Shown here piece by piece: positions 41,409 to 51,640 of a stretch of 64,000 nucleotides of DNA. A model generated the notes under the pieces. That model did no database searches and was not told the origin of the DNA. It saw only the letters and a list, made by a program, of their open reading frames with translations. Source of the DNA: Brachyhypopomus gauderio. Lineage: Eukaryota; Chordata; Actinopteri; Gymnotiformes; Hypopomidae. Within the stretch, counting starts at the first letter, position 1, and each line of letters starts with the position of its first letter. The stretch covers positions 24,716,101 through 24,780,100 of the forward strand of contig NC_135218.1 of assembly GCF_052324685.1 (NCBI RefSeq), read 5' to 3'. Made by a program: the position numbers and the translations under genes.

Positions 41409-44083
41409 TTGCATGCAGTGTGAGGTACGAGGACCCTGGTGCAGTAGAAAGCCTGGCAGAAGCCTTAGATAATCGTCTCCAGGTCACAGGAGGGGTCAGT
41501 ATTAACTACACCAAGACACTACCTGAACTCACTCATCTGCACTGTCCATCTGTCCCACTTTTAACTGTTTCATACGGTAAAGCTGAGTTTAGCAATAAGA
41601 ATCAAACCTTGCATGTGTTGGATGTTGCTTAATCTAACAGTTGTGCTTTTTCTTAATTTTTTTTGTTGAACTTTTAGTCTGCTTTACCAACAGACTTAAC
41701 TTTCGTGTTTCACTAACATACTAATCCACACTGTGTTTGCCTGCGTGATTGTGTGAAGGATGAATCTGCAGGTTGGCTGCGTCAGTCTCAGTGGATATAC
41801 AGTGAGGGTCTGGTGGGTTCCAGTGCTAACACTGTACACTCCATACTCCATAATCAGCAACACTGCATGAACCACACTGCACACTCGGTTGATAAACTGG
41901 TCCACAGATACACTAAACAAAATTGTACTCGGTGATGTGATCGGCAGACTGATACCCGGTTCAGTGGAGGTGTTGAAGAGGCTCAGGCTTCCACAGCAGA
42001 TTAGCATTCCTTAAAGCTGCTGTAATCAGTTCTTGCACTGATCACTTCTGTCAGACAGCCACTGATGGAATCCACCCCTCCCTCCAACGTCACACCCCCT
42101 GTCTGAACCTTTCTCCACATCCCCTCTAGCAACAGCAGATACGTATGACGGATGTATACTGACGAAAAGACGATTTAAGCTCAACATTATTCAAAACAAA
42201 ATGGCCAACGTCCGTGCCTAACCAGTTCATATTGTCAGGAATACAGGGACCCTGACTGGCTAAACTGAATTACACTCCATCCAAACAAATCCAGCTGGCG
42301 ATTGTTTGGAGTAAAGACACAGCCCAGTGCGTAGCCCTATAGTGAAGACACAGCCCAGTGCGTAGCCCTATAGTGAAGACACAGCCCAGTGCGTAGCCCT
42401 ATAGTGAAGACACAGCCCAGTGCGTAGCCCTATAGTGAAGACACAGCCCAGTGCGTAGCCCTATAGTGAAGACACAGCCCAGTGCGTAGCCCTATAGTGA
42501 AGACACAGCCCAGTGCGTAGCCCTATAGTGAAGACACAGCCCTGTGCGTAGCCCTATAGTGAAGACACAGCCCTGTGCGTAGCCCTATAGTGAAGACACA
42601 GCCCTGTGCGTAGCCCTATAGTGAAGACACAGCCCTGTGCGTAGCCCTATAGTGAAGACACAGCCCTGTGCGTAGCCCTATAGTGAAGACACAGCCCTGT
42701 GCGTAGCCCTATAGTGAAGACACAGCCCTGTGCGTAGCCCTATAGTGAAGACACAGCCCTGTGCGTAGCCCTATAGTGAAGACACAGCCCTGTGCGTAGC
42801 CCTATAGTGAAGACACAGCCCTGTGCGTAGCCCTATAGTGAAGCCCTTTCAGTCTATGGAACCTTCAGTGGTTTAACATCTGGTGAAGGTGAGACTGAAC
42901 TTGTGCATTTAAAGGTGCTGTGTGTGCATTTAAAGATGCTGTCTGTGAGAATTATGTAAAGGTGTTCTTTATAGTAAAACTGCAAAAAAGGTGCTTTCTG
43001 TAGTGCACACTGTAATGAAACTCGGGCCACTGGCTGTGATGTGAAGTTGAGTGATGGCTGTCTCACTTCACCTGCAGCTTCACTTCAAATATAAACCATG
43101 ACGACCCCTGACCTATCCCTTGAAGCAACTGAAACATAAAAAAAATATCTACTATATAAAATTGCCACAAAACTGTTACACTTTGAACACCCTTTAGGGC
43201 TTTAATCATATTAGAGAATGTGTGAAGAATGCATTGACCAGGGACACGTGTGTGTGTGCGTGCATGTGTGTGCATGCATGTGTGTGTGTGTATGTGTGTG
43301 TGTGCGTGGGTGTGTGTCTCCCGGCTTCAAAGACTGGGCTGGTGAATGGATGCATAAAGTGTTGCCGCTAATTTGCAGAAAACTTTAAATAGCTTTGGGC
43401 TTTCAGCTGTTCATTTGCCTAAATGATAACAGTCACTTCAGTGACTCTTTATCTGGCAATTGATTTCTCTGAAGGAGAAAATAAGACAATACACTTCAAA
43501 TCAATGAAGATTCTTCACAATTCAGTGAAGTCATTGAAGATTTTTTTTGTATTCCAGAAATTGTTTTACACTGTTCTTTGTTGGTTTTATGTCGCATAGA
43601 TGCCAGCACCACAAAATGCTGCTATGGATGACATTGAGAAATGGCTGTCCACAGAAACGGTAAACCAGGCATTTCGACTACTCGTTGATTTTCTTGGTCT
43701 GCAGGCATTACCGTATAAGCAGTTCATCTAAGAATGCAATAAAAGTCTGAAATAGCGCAATAGCTCCATCTGGTGGTTAGAAAAAATCAACGTGGAATGT
43801 TTTGTTCTTGTTTCTTGAATTCTTTAATAATAATCTGTTATTGGATACCAAAGTCATTAAACACAAAGCCTAGTTAAAAATATTAAAACATGAAATTAAC
43901 TGAACGTGGCTGACCATTGTGACCATTTGACCATGTGATGAATCTGATTGTAATGTTTGTATATGTAATCAATGTTTGTTTATGTGACAGCTGTGATACT
44001 GATGGCTGCAAATGTGTTTATTACGTTTTCAGCATGATGCTGAGGATGATGAAGAAGGGGTTACCAGTGAAGGTGAGCGCATG

Positions 44084-44114
<31 letters not shown>

Positions 44115-44235
44115 TCTCTCTTTCCTTCACATGTACTCTCTGACTCTCTCGTTCCCACTCTTCCCCCTCTCTCATGTGCTCTCTCCCCCTTTTCTTGCTC
44201 ACTCATCACTCTTTCACTCTACCCCCCCCTTACTC

Positions 44236-44283
<48 letters not shown>

Positions 44284-44544
44284 ACTTATCTCCATCCTCA
44301 CTTCCCAACATACAGTATCTCATGCAGCCACACTCTGGTGCATCATTCTGGTCAATGGCCTGTTTTTCTGTCCCTGACAGCATTCGACAAGTTTTTAGCT
44401 CAGAGAGCTAAAGTGGCGGATCACCTCCCCTCTGTCCAGAAACCCCCTTCCAGCTCCGCCCCCCCTTCCAGCTCCGCCCCCATTCCACCACCCCAGCCGG
44501 GACAGAACCGGGAGAACTCTCAGGATGACCTCTTCTCCCTCTAA
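34419..44544 (+). CDS. tom1: Target of Myb1 membrane trafficking protein (TOM1)
   Basis: Endosomal adaptor that binds ubiquitinated cargo, Tollip and clathrin. Exons: 34419-34470, 36459-36543, 36730-36808, 37013-37162, 37258-37392, 38178-38318, 38465-38581, 38702-38835, 40259-40301, 40450-40561, 40807-40873, 41419-41494, 43600-43659, 44033-44072, 44381-44544. All phases match; 484 residues (human 492). The N-terminus [17 protein letters not shown] and the VHS domain (exons 2-5: [42 protein letters not shown]) are clear. The GAT domain spans exons 7-8 ([32 protein letters not shown]). LIDLS in exon 10 fits a clathrin box. [18 protein letters not shown] and the C-terminal DDLFSL follow human TOM1. 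The exon 10 acceptor is weak. It lies next to hmox1, as in human 22q12. Confidence 0.95.
34471..36458 (+). other. tom1 intron 1
   Basis: A 2-kb intron without a recognised exon. It has (CT)n(CA)n near 35301-35333, (AC)n near 35567-35593, and a short tRNA A-box-like stretch (tggctcagtgg) near 36118 that may be a SINE remnant. Confidence 0.6.
38402..38456 (+). repeat. (GT)n microsatellite before tom1 exon 7
   Basis: About 55 bp of GT ends 9 nt before the exon 7 acceptor. It takes the place of a normal polypyrimidine tract. Confidence 0.95.
39105..39632 (+). mobile_element. tRNA-derived SINE
   Basis: In tom1 intron 8. It has a Pol III A box (TGGCTTAGTGG, 39119-39129) and B box (GGTTCAAGTTCC, about 39163-39174), a 'tctccccgtgtctgtgtgggtttcc'-type body typical of fish SINEs, and a 3' end reading 'aaaggcgctatatatgttg' with a (CATT)n tail. 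The middle is interrupted by TG-rich low-complexity sequence. Confidence 0.8.
39722..39945 (+). mobile_element. V-SINE-like 3' module
   Basis: Contains the conserved block gggagtttttccttgcc, then tgtaaagctgctttgtgacg, and ends aaaagcgctatacaaata. These are marks of V-SINE or LINE-tailed SINE copies in fish. No 5' tRNA head was identified. Confidence 0.65.
40605..40656 (+). repeat. (CT)n microsatellite in tom1 intron 10
   Basis: A CT run precedes a decoy copy of the exon 11 acceptor. A second CT run (about 40767-40790) precedes the real one. Confidence 0.9.
40657..40698 (+). other. Decoy duplicate of the tom1 exon 11 acceptor
   Basis: The polypyrimidine tract, CACAG and about 26 nt of exon 11 are duplicated 134 bp upstream of the real acceptor (40806). 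The copy reads CACAG-AGGAAGATGATTAATTTG; the real one has GATGATGAATTTG. Spliced in phase from exon 10 the copy gives E-E-D-D then TAA, so its use would truncate the protein. Confidence 0.8.
42313..42843 (+). repeat. 31-bp minisatellite, 17 copies, in tom1 intron 12
   Basis: Seventeen head-to-tail units contain gcgtagccctatagtgaag. The first seven carry 'cccagtg' and the last ten 'ccctgtg', so two homogeneous blocks abut. Nothing in the unit matches a signal I recognise. Confidence 0.96.
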
Positions 44545-46254
44545 CGGACTCGGGAGTGATCGGAGAGGTGGACCGGGTGCTCTCTGTGCAGGAACATTCC
44601 TAGGGCCTTTTGTGTAAATGTAATGATAGCAGATAATGAGATTTTTTTTTTTAAGAGAGGATTGTTTTGTTGTTTTTTTGTTTTGAGAGAGAGATATCCA
44701 CTCAGGGTAGGTTAGCATAACGTTATAATGTCAAATAATGACTACTACATGCTTATTGAAGGCAAGATTAATTACTATTTTTTTAAACCTCCTTGAGGCA
44801 AAGGCGATGTATTTTCTGAATCTGTGTGTGTTAAATACACATGTAGAAATTAACACCTCCCTGCAGGTGTGTCACCAGCTACAAGTTTATTATGCAGCAC
44901 CTAAAGTCTGTGCTGGCCATGGAATTTGAGCTTCGACACTCCTGACTAGGTGAATATATCACAGATCCTTTAGTCACAAACTGCAAAAAAAACCCCAAAA
45001 ACAAAAAAGCCCTCATGTCTGCCCCACAACTGAGTTTTACTTACAGACCGACCAGTCTAGACCAGTTCAGTTCCTTTTATTAGTGTTCTGAACATTATTC
45101 AAAGTCTTCTACGCCAGGACAGCCTGTAGCTAACTGTCCTAGCCAGTGGACACTGGGCAAGCAGTCTCACTTCATAAGCATTTGAGATGCACTGCAAGGG
45201 GATTAATGAACAGAAAACGACTTTGCCTTGGGGTAATAAAAATGAACTGCACTTTTATTGCTAAATTAAAACAGTCTGGTTACGGAGATGATCAATGATC
45301 TCCCCGAGTCTGCGTTTGCCTCGGAGTGCCGTTCTGAGTACCTTATCCTGCACTGTCGGACACAGCAGCAATTACTGAATCTACCTGAAGGTGTGTAGCA
45401 TATGAAGGATTGTACTGTGATATCCCTGCATTTTTATTTTATAGGTAATGTATGAAGTTAATGTGCATGTAAGCTTAGACTAAAATATAAATGTGTATTA
45501 ATAATCACCACTGATCTGAGTGATAGTAAATTAAAGATGTTTTGGCTGTCTTTAACTTGGTCTCTACAATGACTTGTTTTCTTAGGATTGTCTGGACTGG
45601 TAACCTGGGGTTTTACACTTTCTTTAGTACATGTTGATTCAACATGTTTCAGATATGATGTAAAGTGATTCTGCTGCTCGTTAGGTTAGGATTGAAGGAT
45701 ATGCTCACGTAGTCAAATCACTCCGCTGCTTTTCGGGGAAAAGTGAAACCGCTCGCTCTTTTGTTTAGAAATACCCAGCGCGATCAGGTGCGCAGAGCAA
45801 ACCCAGACCAAGGGAAGTGTTTTGGAACGCAAAACGGCAAACCGTCATTTCCCACCACCACTGAAGACAACTTGGGAGTTTTTTATATCCATAATGTTCC
45901 CGGAAGGCGTGATTTTTGTAACGTACCAAGCTAACATGTGTACCACCACCTTGAGTTGTCTGAATCTGGGTTACTGTGTTCTGATTCTGTGATTCAGGCT
46001 GCGGCGAGTTCGTTGTTTAGCGGAATAGGCGCTATGGGCTTGTTGAAACTGCGCTCAAGGATGTCTGCTTCCCAGGAAGGGCACAGCGACCCCTAAACAA
46101 CGCACAGACACAGAAGAGAGATGCAGGTTCAATTACACTCCGATGGGTGCTCAATAACAGACGTGTCGTTTAGATGCGCTATAAGACTGATTGCATTGAA
46201 TCCATTTGCATTTCAGCACCTTTTTTTAGACTTTCCTGTGCCGCCTGTATCAAA
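44545..46254 (+). other. tom1 3'UTR and spacer to the noggin-like gene
   Basis: After the tom1 stop, AATAAA at 45235-45240 is a plausible polyadenylation signal. The remainder, to the noggin-like ATG, shows no coding exon. Confidence 0.5.
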
Positions 46255-47121
46255 ATGAATGTATGTTTCAGTTGGCACTGTACTTTTCTCTTGTTGTGGA
46301 CCAGTGTACCTGTGCGTGTCCTCTCGTCTGGTGACGGTGGACCTACCAAAGACGCTTTGATGAACATATTGGACATAGAGCCACAGTTGTCTCTTTTGCG
46401 TAACAGGGACCTAATTACTTCTGCGCAGGGAGTTCGTCCTTATACTCTCTTGCTAAACAAAGAGAACTACCATTACGGCCCGAAGCCCAAGCACCGGCGA
46501 CCTGCTAGGCTCTTTCGTCTTTTGGGTTCATCTTTCGACCCGTTCTGGATGGCCATCGAACGGCCAGCCGAAGCAGACACGCGTCTGTCGGCTGGTGGGT
46601 TATTGGACCAAACCTCACCAGGGAACCACACGTCGTCCTTTACAAACTCCACGACAAGCAGCAGCTTCAACATCGCGGGATCCACCGAGCTGACGGCGAG
46701 CGCTGCGCGGTATCGGCAGAAACTAGAAGAGGAAGCGAAACAGTTGGACCTGGGCACGTTGCCGTCCGATGCTGCAGCTTTGTTAAGGACCTGGCTGGTG
46801 CAGTCGGCCACCTGCGGTCTGCGCTACAAGTGGGTGGACATGGGTCCCGTGTTCTGGCCCCGCTGGGTACGGCACACGGACTGTGATGAAGCCGGGAGCG
46901 CGCGGACCTGCTCGTTTCCCAGCGGAATGGTGTGTCGGCGCGCGCAGGTAACTTATGTGAAAATACTCGCGTGGCACTGTTGGGGGCGCGAGGAGCACGT
47001 GGGGGAGTGCGCGCGACAGGCCAAGGGTGCAGGCGAGACGGGTGCGTGCTTCTGGAGAAAGTGTCTATGGAGACAGGTTCCCTACCCAGTAGTTACAGCG
47101 TGTAAATGTGCCTGTAAATAA
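46255..47121 (+). CDS. Noggin-family secreted antagonist, divergent
   Basis: A single-exon gene, as in noggins, of 288 residues (human noggin 232). I chose the ATG at 46255 because a signal peptide follows (MNVCFSWHCTFLLLWTSVPV); an in-frame Met 27 codons upstream would bury it. Noggin marks: RLLGSSFDPFWMAIERP (noggin LLGGHYDPGFM-type motif), WLVQSATCGLRYKWVDMGPVFWPRWV, TCSFPSGMVC and the terminal PVVTACKCACK. Two NxS/T sites (NHT, NST) lie in the variable middle. Differences: the basic heparin-binding stretch before the Cys domain is replaced by an acidic/neutral one, and a segment of about 17 residues with two extra Cys is inserted before the final Cys group. Noggins bind and block BMPs; some divergent noggins act on other ligands. 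It could be the noggin-4/5 type, which I cannot confirm. Confidence 0.88.
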   Translation: MNVCFSWHCTFLLLWTSVPVRVLSSGDGGPTKDALMNILDIEPQLSLLRNRDLITSAQGVRPYTLLLNKENYHYGPKPKHRRPARLFRLLGSSFDPFWMAIERPAEADTRLSAGGLLDQTSPGNHTSSFTNSTTSSSFNIAGSTELTASAARYRQKLEEEAKQLDLGTLPSDAAALLRTWLVQSATCGLRYKWVDMGPVFWPRWVRHTDCDEAGSARTCSFPSGMVCRRAQVTYVKILAWHCWGREEHVGECARQAKGAGETGACFWRKCLWRQVPYPVVTACKCACK

Positions 47122-47815
47122 GTTTGAAGCATATAGATCAACGCGCTGACGAATGTCACACTGTGTTTTGAGTTTGACAATACATTTGTAATGCTTTTTT
47201 AAAAGACTTTTTATAGACTGTTGATGTATGTACTTTAAAGTGAATACAAAATGTGGACTTCGATGAGGATATATTTGTCACGCGCTTTAACGGACGTCTT
47301 TGAGGTAAAGGCCCGAGCGCTTTATTCTGCTTTAAGCCAATTCCGTTAAAGCAAAACAATATTCAAAATATCTAAAACAATTGTCTTCTGCATACAAATA
47401 AACACACGAGATTGTCATTTCATTTGCTTTAGTACTTTGTTAAATAAAAACCATTTACACCCTTTTAAAGAGGTCTGCACATTTATACATTGATGTACAC
47501 AGAACACAACAAGGCAGAATAATTAACCATTTTGTACAATTCTGCCCTTCATGCTGAACTTTGTATTTAAAAAGATCCAAGTCTGACATGTCAATGTACA
47601 TTACACAAAGCAATTAAACAACGTCTAGTGAAACAACTAAAGAAAGTATGCACAATTTGTTCAAAATATTACATTAAGAAAAAACAAACCCACCATGTAA
47701 TGGTGAAAGTGCAATAAGGGAAGGTCATTTCTGCACCTTCCCCAGGCGACGCTACAGTTTCGCTACACTAACCGTTACTGTAATGTACAGTATTTTACAT
47801 GCCACAGAAGCCCGT

Positions 47816-47997
47816 TTAAAATGCGTAGACTCCCATGCCGACCGTCAGAAGCACAGCCAGACCGAAGAGCATCCTGAGGAACTGTGAGCTGGAGACCAGG
47901 GATGGTGGTACTTCCACACTCCTGCTCGTACAGGGCTCTGAGGGAGGGAGGGAGGGTTGTTGACATGCTGCAAAGTGTATCGAACTCTGGCCTTCAT

Positions 47998-48030
<33 letters not shown>

Positions 48031-49744
48031 ACCTGGCGTCTTTAGGCTGTGTGTTGTGTGTCTCTGCCTCAGTTCAGTCTCCCCTGAAGTGCTCAGCAAG
48101 TTCTGCAGGTCATCGAACACCTGACAGCAAAAACCAAACGTGTGTTTACATTAGCCCGTCTCGCTCTGCACCACAGGCGACATTTACCGAAGCCCAGGGG
48201 GAGAAAATGCAGAGTCATGATAAAAATCACACCGCGATGGAGGTGTAGGTGGTGCTCCAACCTGGATGTTGAGCTCAAAGGCGGTGACGGCCTCCTGCAG
48301 GACAGCCTCCTTCTGGAGCTGCGTCAGGACGATGCTGTTCATCCTGCTTCGGTACAGCTGCTTGAACAGATTTGGGCTGCTGACGCCAGGGAAGGAGAAG
48401 AACGACAAACCCTCTCCGCTCTTCAGCCCCAGAGACTTCTGGGCAATGCGGCCCAGCACCTGACCCCCCGACAGGTCGCCCAGGTAACGGGTGTAAGCGT
48501 GGGACACGAGGTACTCCGGGTGCTCCCTGCCAATCTGGGGGAGGGGAGAAATACATTTTATTACAACGCTTTGTTTACAGTGTGGAATTATTCATTAGGA
48601 CCGGGTGCAGTTATGTTGCTATGTTGCTAGTTATGTTGCCGTATATTCCCAGACCTCATGGTTGTGTTTTACATGCTCCAAAACAACCGTTTCAGCTCAC
48701 GTACCAATAATAAAACATCTATAGCTGAATCAACCATGTAAGCAGTGTTCCACAGGTCTGGGTTTGAAAAGGAAGTACGTAGATACATCTGCTGCATTTC
48801 CAAAAATTAACTTGTTGGGTGTTTTTATCTGGTACCTCTCTGAGCCTCTGAGCGTATCTCAGTGTAGCAGCAGGGACAACAAGCTGCTCCTTCCAAGCTG
48901 GACCATAGAAGTTCTCCAGATCTTTCTTGATGGACTCCAGCCTGGCCAGCTCCTGGGGGAAGTAAATTGGTGCGACACCATCATGGGTACGGTTCCTGTC
49001 CAGTTCCTCTTCCAGGGCCTCATAGATCTTGTATAACGAGCACAGGAGGAGCTGAGGAAGGAGACAAAAAAGAAAGAAAAAGTTAATTTTGCTTCAGATC
49101 ATTTTCTTCTTATTTATTACCAGCAAACCCCAGTTTCTACACTTCCACAGGCAAGTCTAATCAAGTCTGCTCTACAAATGAGTCCAGCCAGCATTGCACA
49201 CCCATGACAATTCCATTAAGTAAAAACCTTGCTGTGTTAAAGCCGTTTAATCCCATTTTTAAAAGCTGCTCGGGGATGTGGAGCAGAGTCTTGGGAAGGA
49301 TGGCTGACCTTGTACTGTGGCAGGGTCACCTGACCCTTCTGGAAGGCCAGCATCAGCTGGGTGTTCTCAGCTCGGACGTGGCACTCCCTCGTAACCTCCT
49401 TAATCTGCTCAGACAGGTCACTGCGGGGATACAACCAGCACCAGCAGCGTGTTAAATTCACACCTACACCACTTTGGAAGTTATTTTTTTATTTGCAAGT
49501 CCTTTTTAAAAGTGGTAAACACTTGAAATAAAAGCTAAACGACCATTTATTTTCACTGTTTTTCACATCCCCCTGAAACACAGACCGTTATCTTCAGTGG
49601 TGTTGTGTGTAATATGTAACTAAGGTCGTGATTGTGGGTAGTCGTGGTTGAAAGGTGCAGTGTGTAGTTGCAAGAGTTGTTTTGCATGTACCTGTCTGTG
49701 ACACTGGTTCCCTCAGCCAGTTGGCTCTTCTGATGGGCTTCCAT
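47816..49744 (-). CDS. hmox1: Heme oxygenase 1
   Basis: Microsomal enzyme that degrades heme to biliverdin, CO and iron. Minus-strand exons: 49744-49692, 49420-49309, 49051-48836, 48534-48262, 48120-48033, 47937-47816. All phases match; 287 residues (human 288). The heme-ligand region [10 protein letters not shown] gives the proximal His (about residue 32). The distal helix has [15 protein letters not shown], and [11 protein letters not shown] is present. The last exon gives a C-terminal membrane anchor ([21 protein letters not shown]). An intron splits the region that is one large exon in human HMOX1 as I recall it, between QRLRE and IGREHPEYL. It is tail to tail with the noggin-like gene. 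It is probably induced by NRF2/small MAF and repressed by BACH1 through the promoter repeats at 50163-50402. HMOX2 is less likely: no heme regulatory Cys-Pro motifs, and the neighbour is tom1. Confidence 0.96.
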
Positions 49745-49948
49745 TTCTGTGAATTAAACCACGATAAGAATTAGAACGGCTTCTGATTCTCCAAAGACAA
49801 GGACCAAACATTTAACTGTACATCTAGTCATCTCAAAGTGATGATGCAGACATATAAGCACCAGTAATTCAGTCGTTCTAAAACAAAAAAGTTATACACA
49901 ATATAGTTTCCATATTCAAAACATTATTATTGAAATAATTCTACTCAC

Positions 49949-50027
49949 TCAGAGTTGAGCTGGTGTCGTGTCGTAGTCCGTGAGATTAGTTTCTGTATTT
50001 CGCCTCTGAGGTCAGGTCCTCTGGAGT
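49949..50027 (-). other. hmox1: hmox1 5' untranslated exon
   Basis: On the minus strand a donor (CTGA then gtgagt) at 49948-49947 ends a segment lying just downstream of a TATA box. The coding ATG exon starts about 200 nt further on. The 5' edge (start site near 50027) is estimated from the TATA position. An acceptor for the ATG exon was not fixed. Confidence 0.5.
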
Positions 50028-50053
50028 CTGGAGTGACACCGAGAAGTCGCCTC

Positions 50054-50060
50054 TTTTATA
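50054..50060 (-). promoter_or_regulatory. hmox1 TATA box
   Basis: Minus-strand TATAAAA, about 310 nt upstream of the hmox1 ATG and about 100 nt downstream of the ARE repeat array. Confidence 0.65.
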
Positions 50061-50162
50061 CCGTCTCTCACGCGCCCTGCCTCCGCGCCTCCTCCCTCAC
50101 GCGCTCAGCCCAGACAAACAGGATGCAGCGCTCAGAACAAAGAGCGAGGGGCGGGATCGCGC

Positions 50163-50402
50163 TAACCGTGACACAGCACACCGGACGGCCTGGCGGAGCA
50201 ACGGGGGAGGGATCGCGCTAACCGTGACACAGCACACCGGACGGCCTGGCGGAGTAACGGGGGCGGGATCGCGCTAACCGTGACACAGCACACCGGACGG
50301 CCTGGCGGAGTAACGGGGGCGGGATCGCGCTAACCGTGACACAGCACACCGGACGGCCTGGCGGAGTAACGGGGGCGGGATCGCGCTAACCGTGACACAG
50401 CC
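50163..50402 (-). promoter_or_regulatory. Tandem array of five antioxidant response elements
   Basis: A 56-bp repeat carries TAACCGTGACACAGCA at 50163, 50219, 50275, 50331 and 50387 (plus-strand reading). This fits the extended ARE consensus TMAnnRTGAYnnnGCR; the fifth copy has C at the last position. On the hmox1 strand it reads TGCTGTGTCA, the stress-response/MARE half-site form known from mammalian HMOX1 enhancers. Each unit also has a GC-box-like stretch. The array lies 135-375 nt upstream of the inferred start site. Confidence 0.85.
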
Positions 50403-50492
50403 TGGACCATGTACAGCAGCAGAGAAGATGGAGGAAGGAGGCGGGCTCAGCACTAACCATGAATCGCTACATTCTTCAGTCTGCGAGGGAGG

Positions 50493-50550
<58 letters not shown>

Positions 50551-50552
50551 AG
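50493..50552 (+). repeat. (GA)n microsatellite
   Basis: A GA run with a few interruptions lies just upstream of the ARE array relative to hmox1. Confidence 0.9.
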
Positions 50553-51115
50553 TGAAATCATGACTTGTTAAATCACATGACCTTAATTCCTGTTGTTGAC
50601 ACAATGTGGCTGAATACACGTTCAGATACGAGTACAAATTTTAGCAGCACAGCAAAAGCTGATATGACAAATGATAACAATTTTAACAAACACTTTCACC
50701 ATAGTCTTGGATTTGTGCATTTTGTTCGTGGTTTGTTGGAGCAGAGCTAAAAGCTTACAGCTTAACCAATATTTTTGTTCATCTCACAATTAGCTACGAC
50801 TCTAGTCCGATCATTCACAATTTTGTGTTTCAGTAGGTAACGTGAGACTTGATGAGAAAATAACCTAGAAAGAGCATTTTTACCTTTTTACACGTATAGT
50901 CCTGGCATAATTGTTAAATAATAAATGTGCATAAAACGGCATAAATAGGTGTGTTCTACTTACACACCCAGTGATTAATATCTTTTTATTGTTCTTTATC
51001 CTTGCATAACCTGTGCTGGAACTAATGACTAAGTGTTTCTCCCAAGTGGCTGAACTGTGATTTGGGCGTTAGAGCTTTGTTTTGATAAGGATGGCTGCGT
51101 CTTTAAATCTGAACC

Positions 51116-51126
51116 GTGACTAAGCA
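51116..51126 (+). promoter_or_regulatory. Isolated ARE-like site 1.1 kb upstream of hmox1
   Basis: GTGACTAAGCA fits RTGACnnnGC and is followed by A/T-rich bases. A single match of this length can occur by chance. Confidence 0.35.
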
Positions 51127-51488
51127 AAACACCAGGCGGCGCCAGACTACATGTAAATGACTTATTCACCAGAGGGTAAGCGTGAGTAAGCGGAAACCTC
51201 TCCGCTAAGCATGAGTACGCGGAAATCGCTCTTTAGTTTTTGCAAAACGGCAAAAATGACGGCATTACGAAAGCGCTGCTCAACTAGACTTTATTTTACT
51301 TTATAGCAAGTACACAAACCAAATGTGACATAATATTTGTTCAGTAGATGAACATTGTTGGTTCGTGAGGCACCTCAGACAAATAACTATAATGGCAGAA
51401 TAATTTCCATATGAAGCAGAGTGCGTTACGGTCAATTCCGTTCCCCCAATACTGCGCATGCGCGAAATCATAACGCGTTAGTCTGCTG

Positions 51489-51640
51489 CAGAGCCATATA
51501 GAGAGATATATATGGCTATATACGTATGCAGAGCCATATAGAGAGATATATATGGCTATATACGTATGCAGAGCCATATAGAGAGATATATATGGCTATA
51601 TATGTATAGCTCTATATATGTATAGCTCTATATGGCTCTG
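51489..51640 (+). repeat. 40-bp AT-rich repeat bounded by an inverted repeat
   Basis: Three 40-bp units (starting 51489, 51529, 51569) begin cagagccatatagag. The segment closes with the exact reverse complement, ctctatatggctctg (51626-51640). Single strands could fold into a long hairpin. Confidence 0.85.

Noticed and set aside
42753-43066. Protein-coding potential of the 31-bp repeat
   Set aside because: A 31-bp unit shifts frame at each copy, and stops appear. No conserved peptide.
46174-46254. Upstream in-frame ATG for the noggin-like gene
   Set aside because: Starting there would put 27 residues before the hydrophobic signal peptide. The ATG at 46255 gives a normal secretory start.
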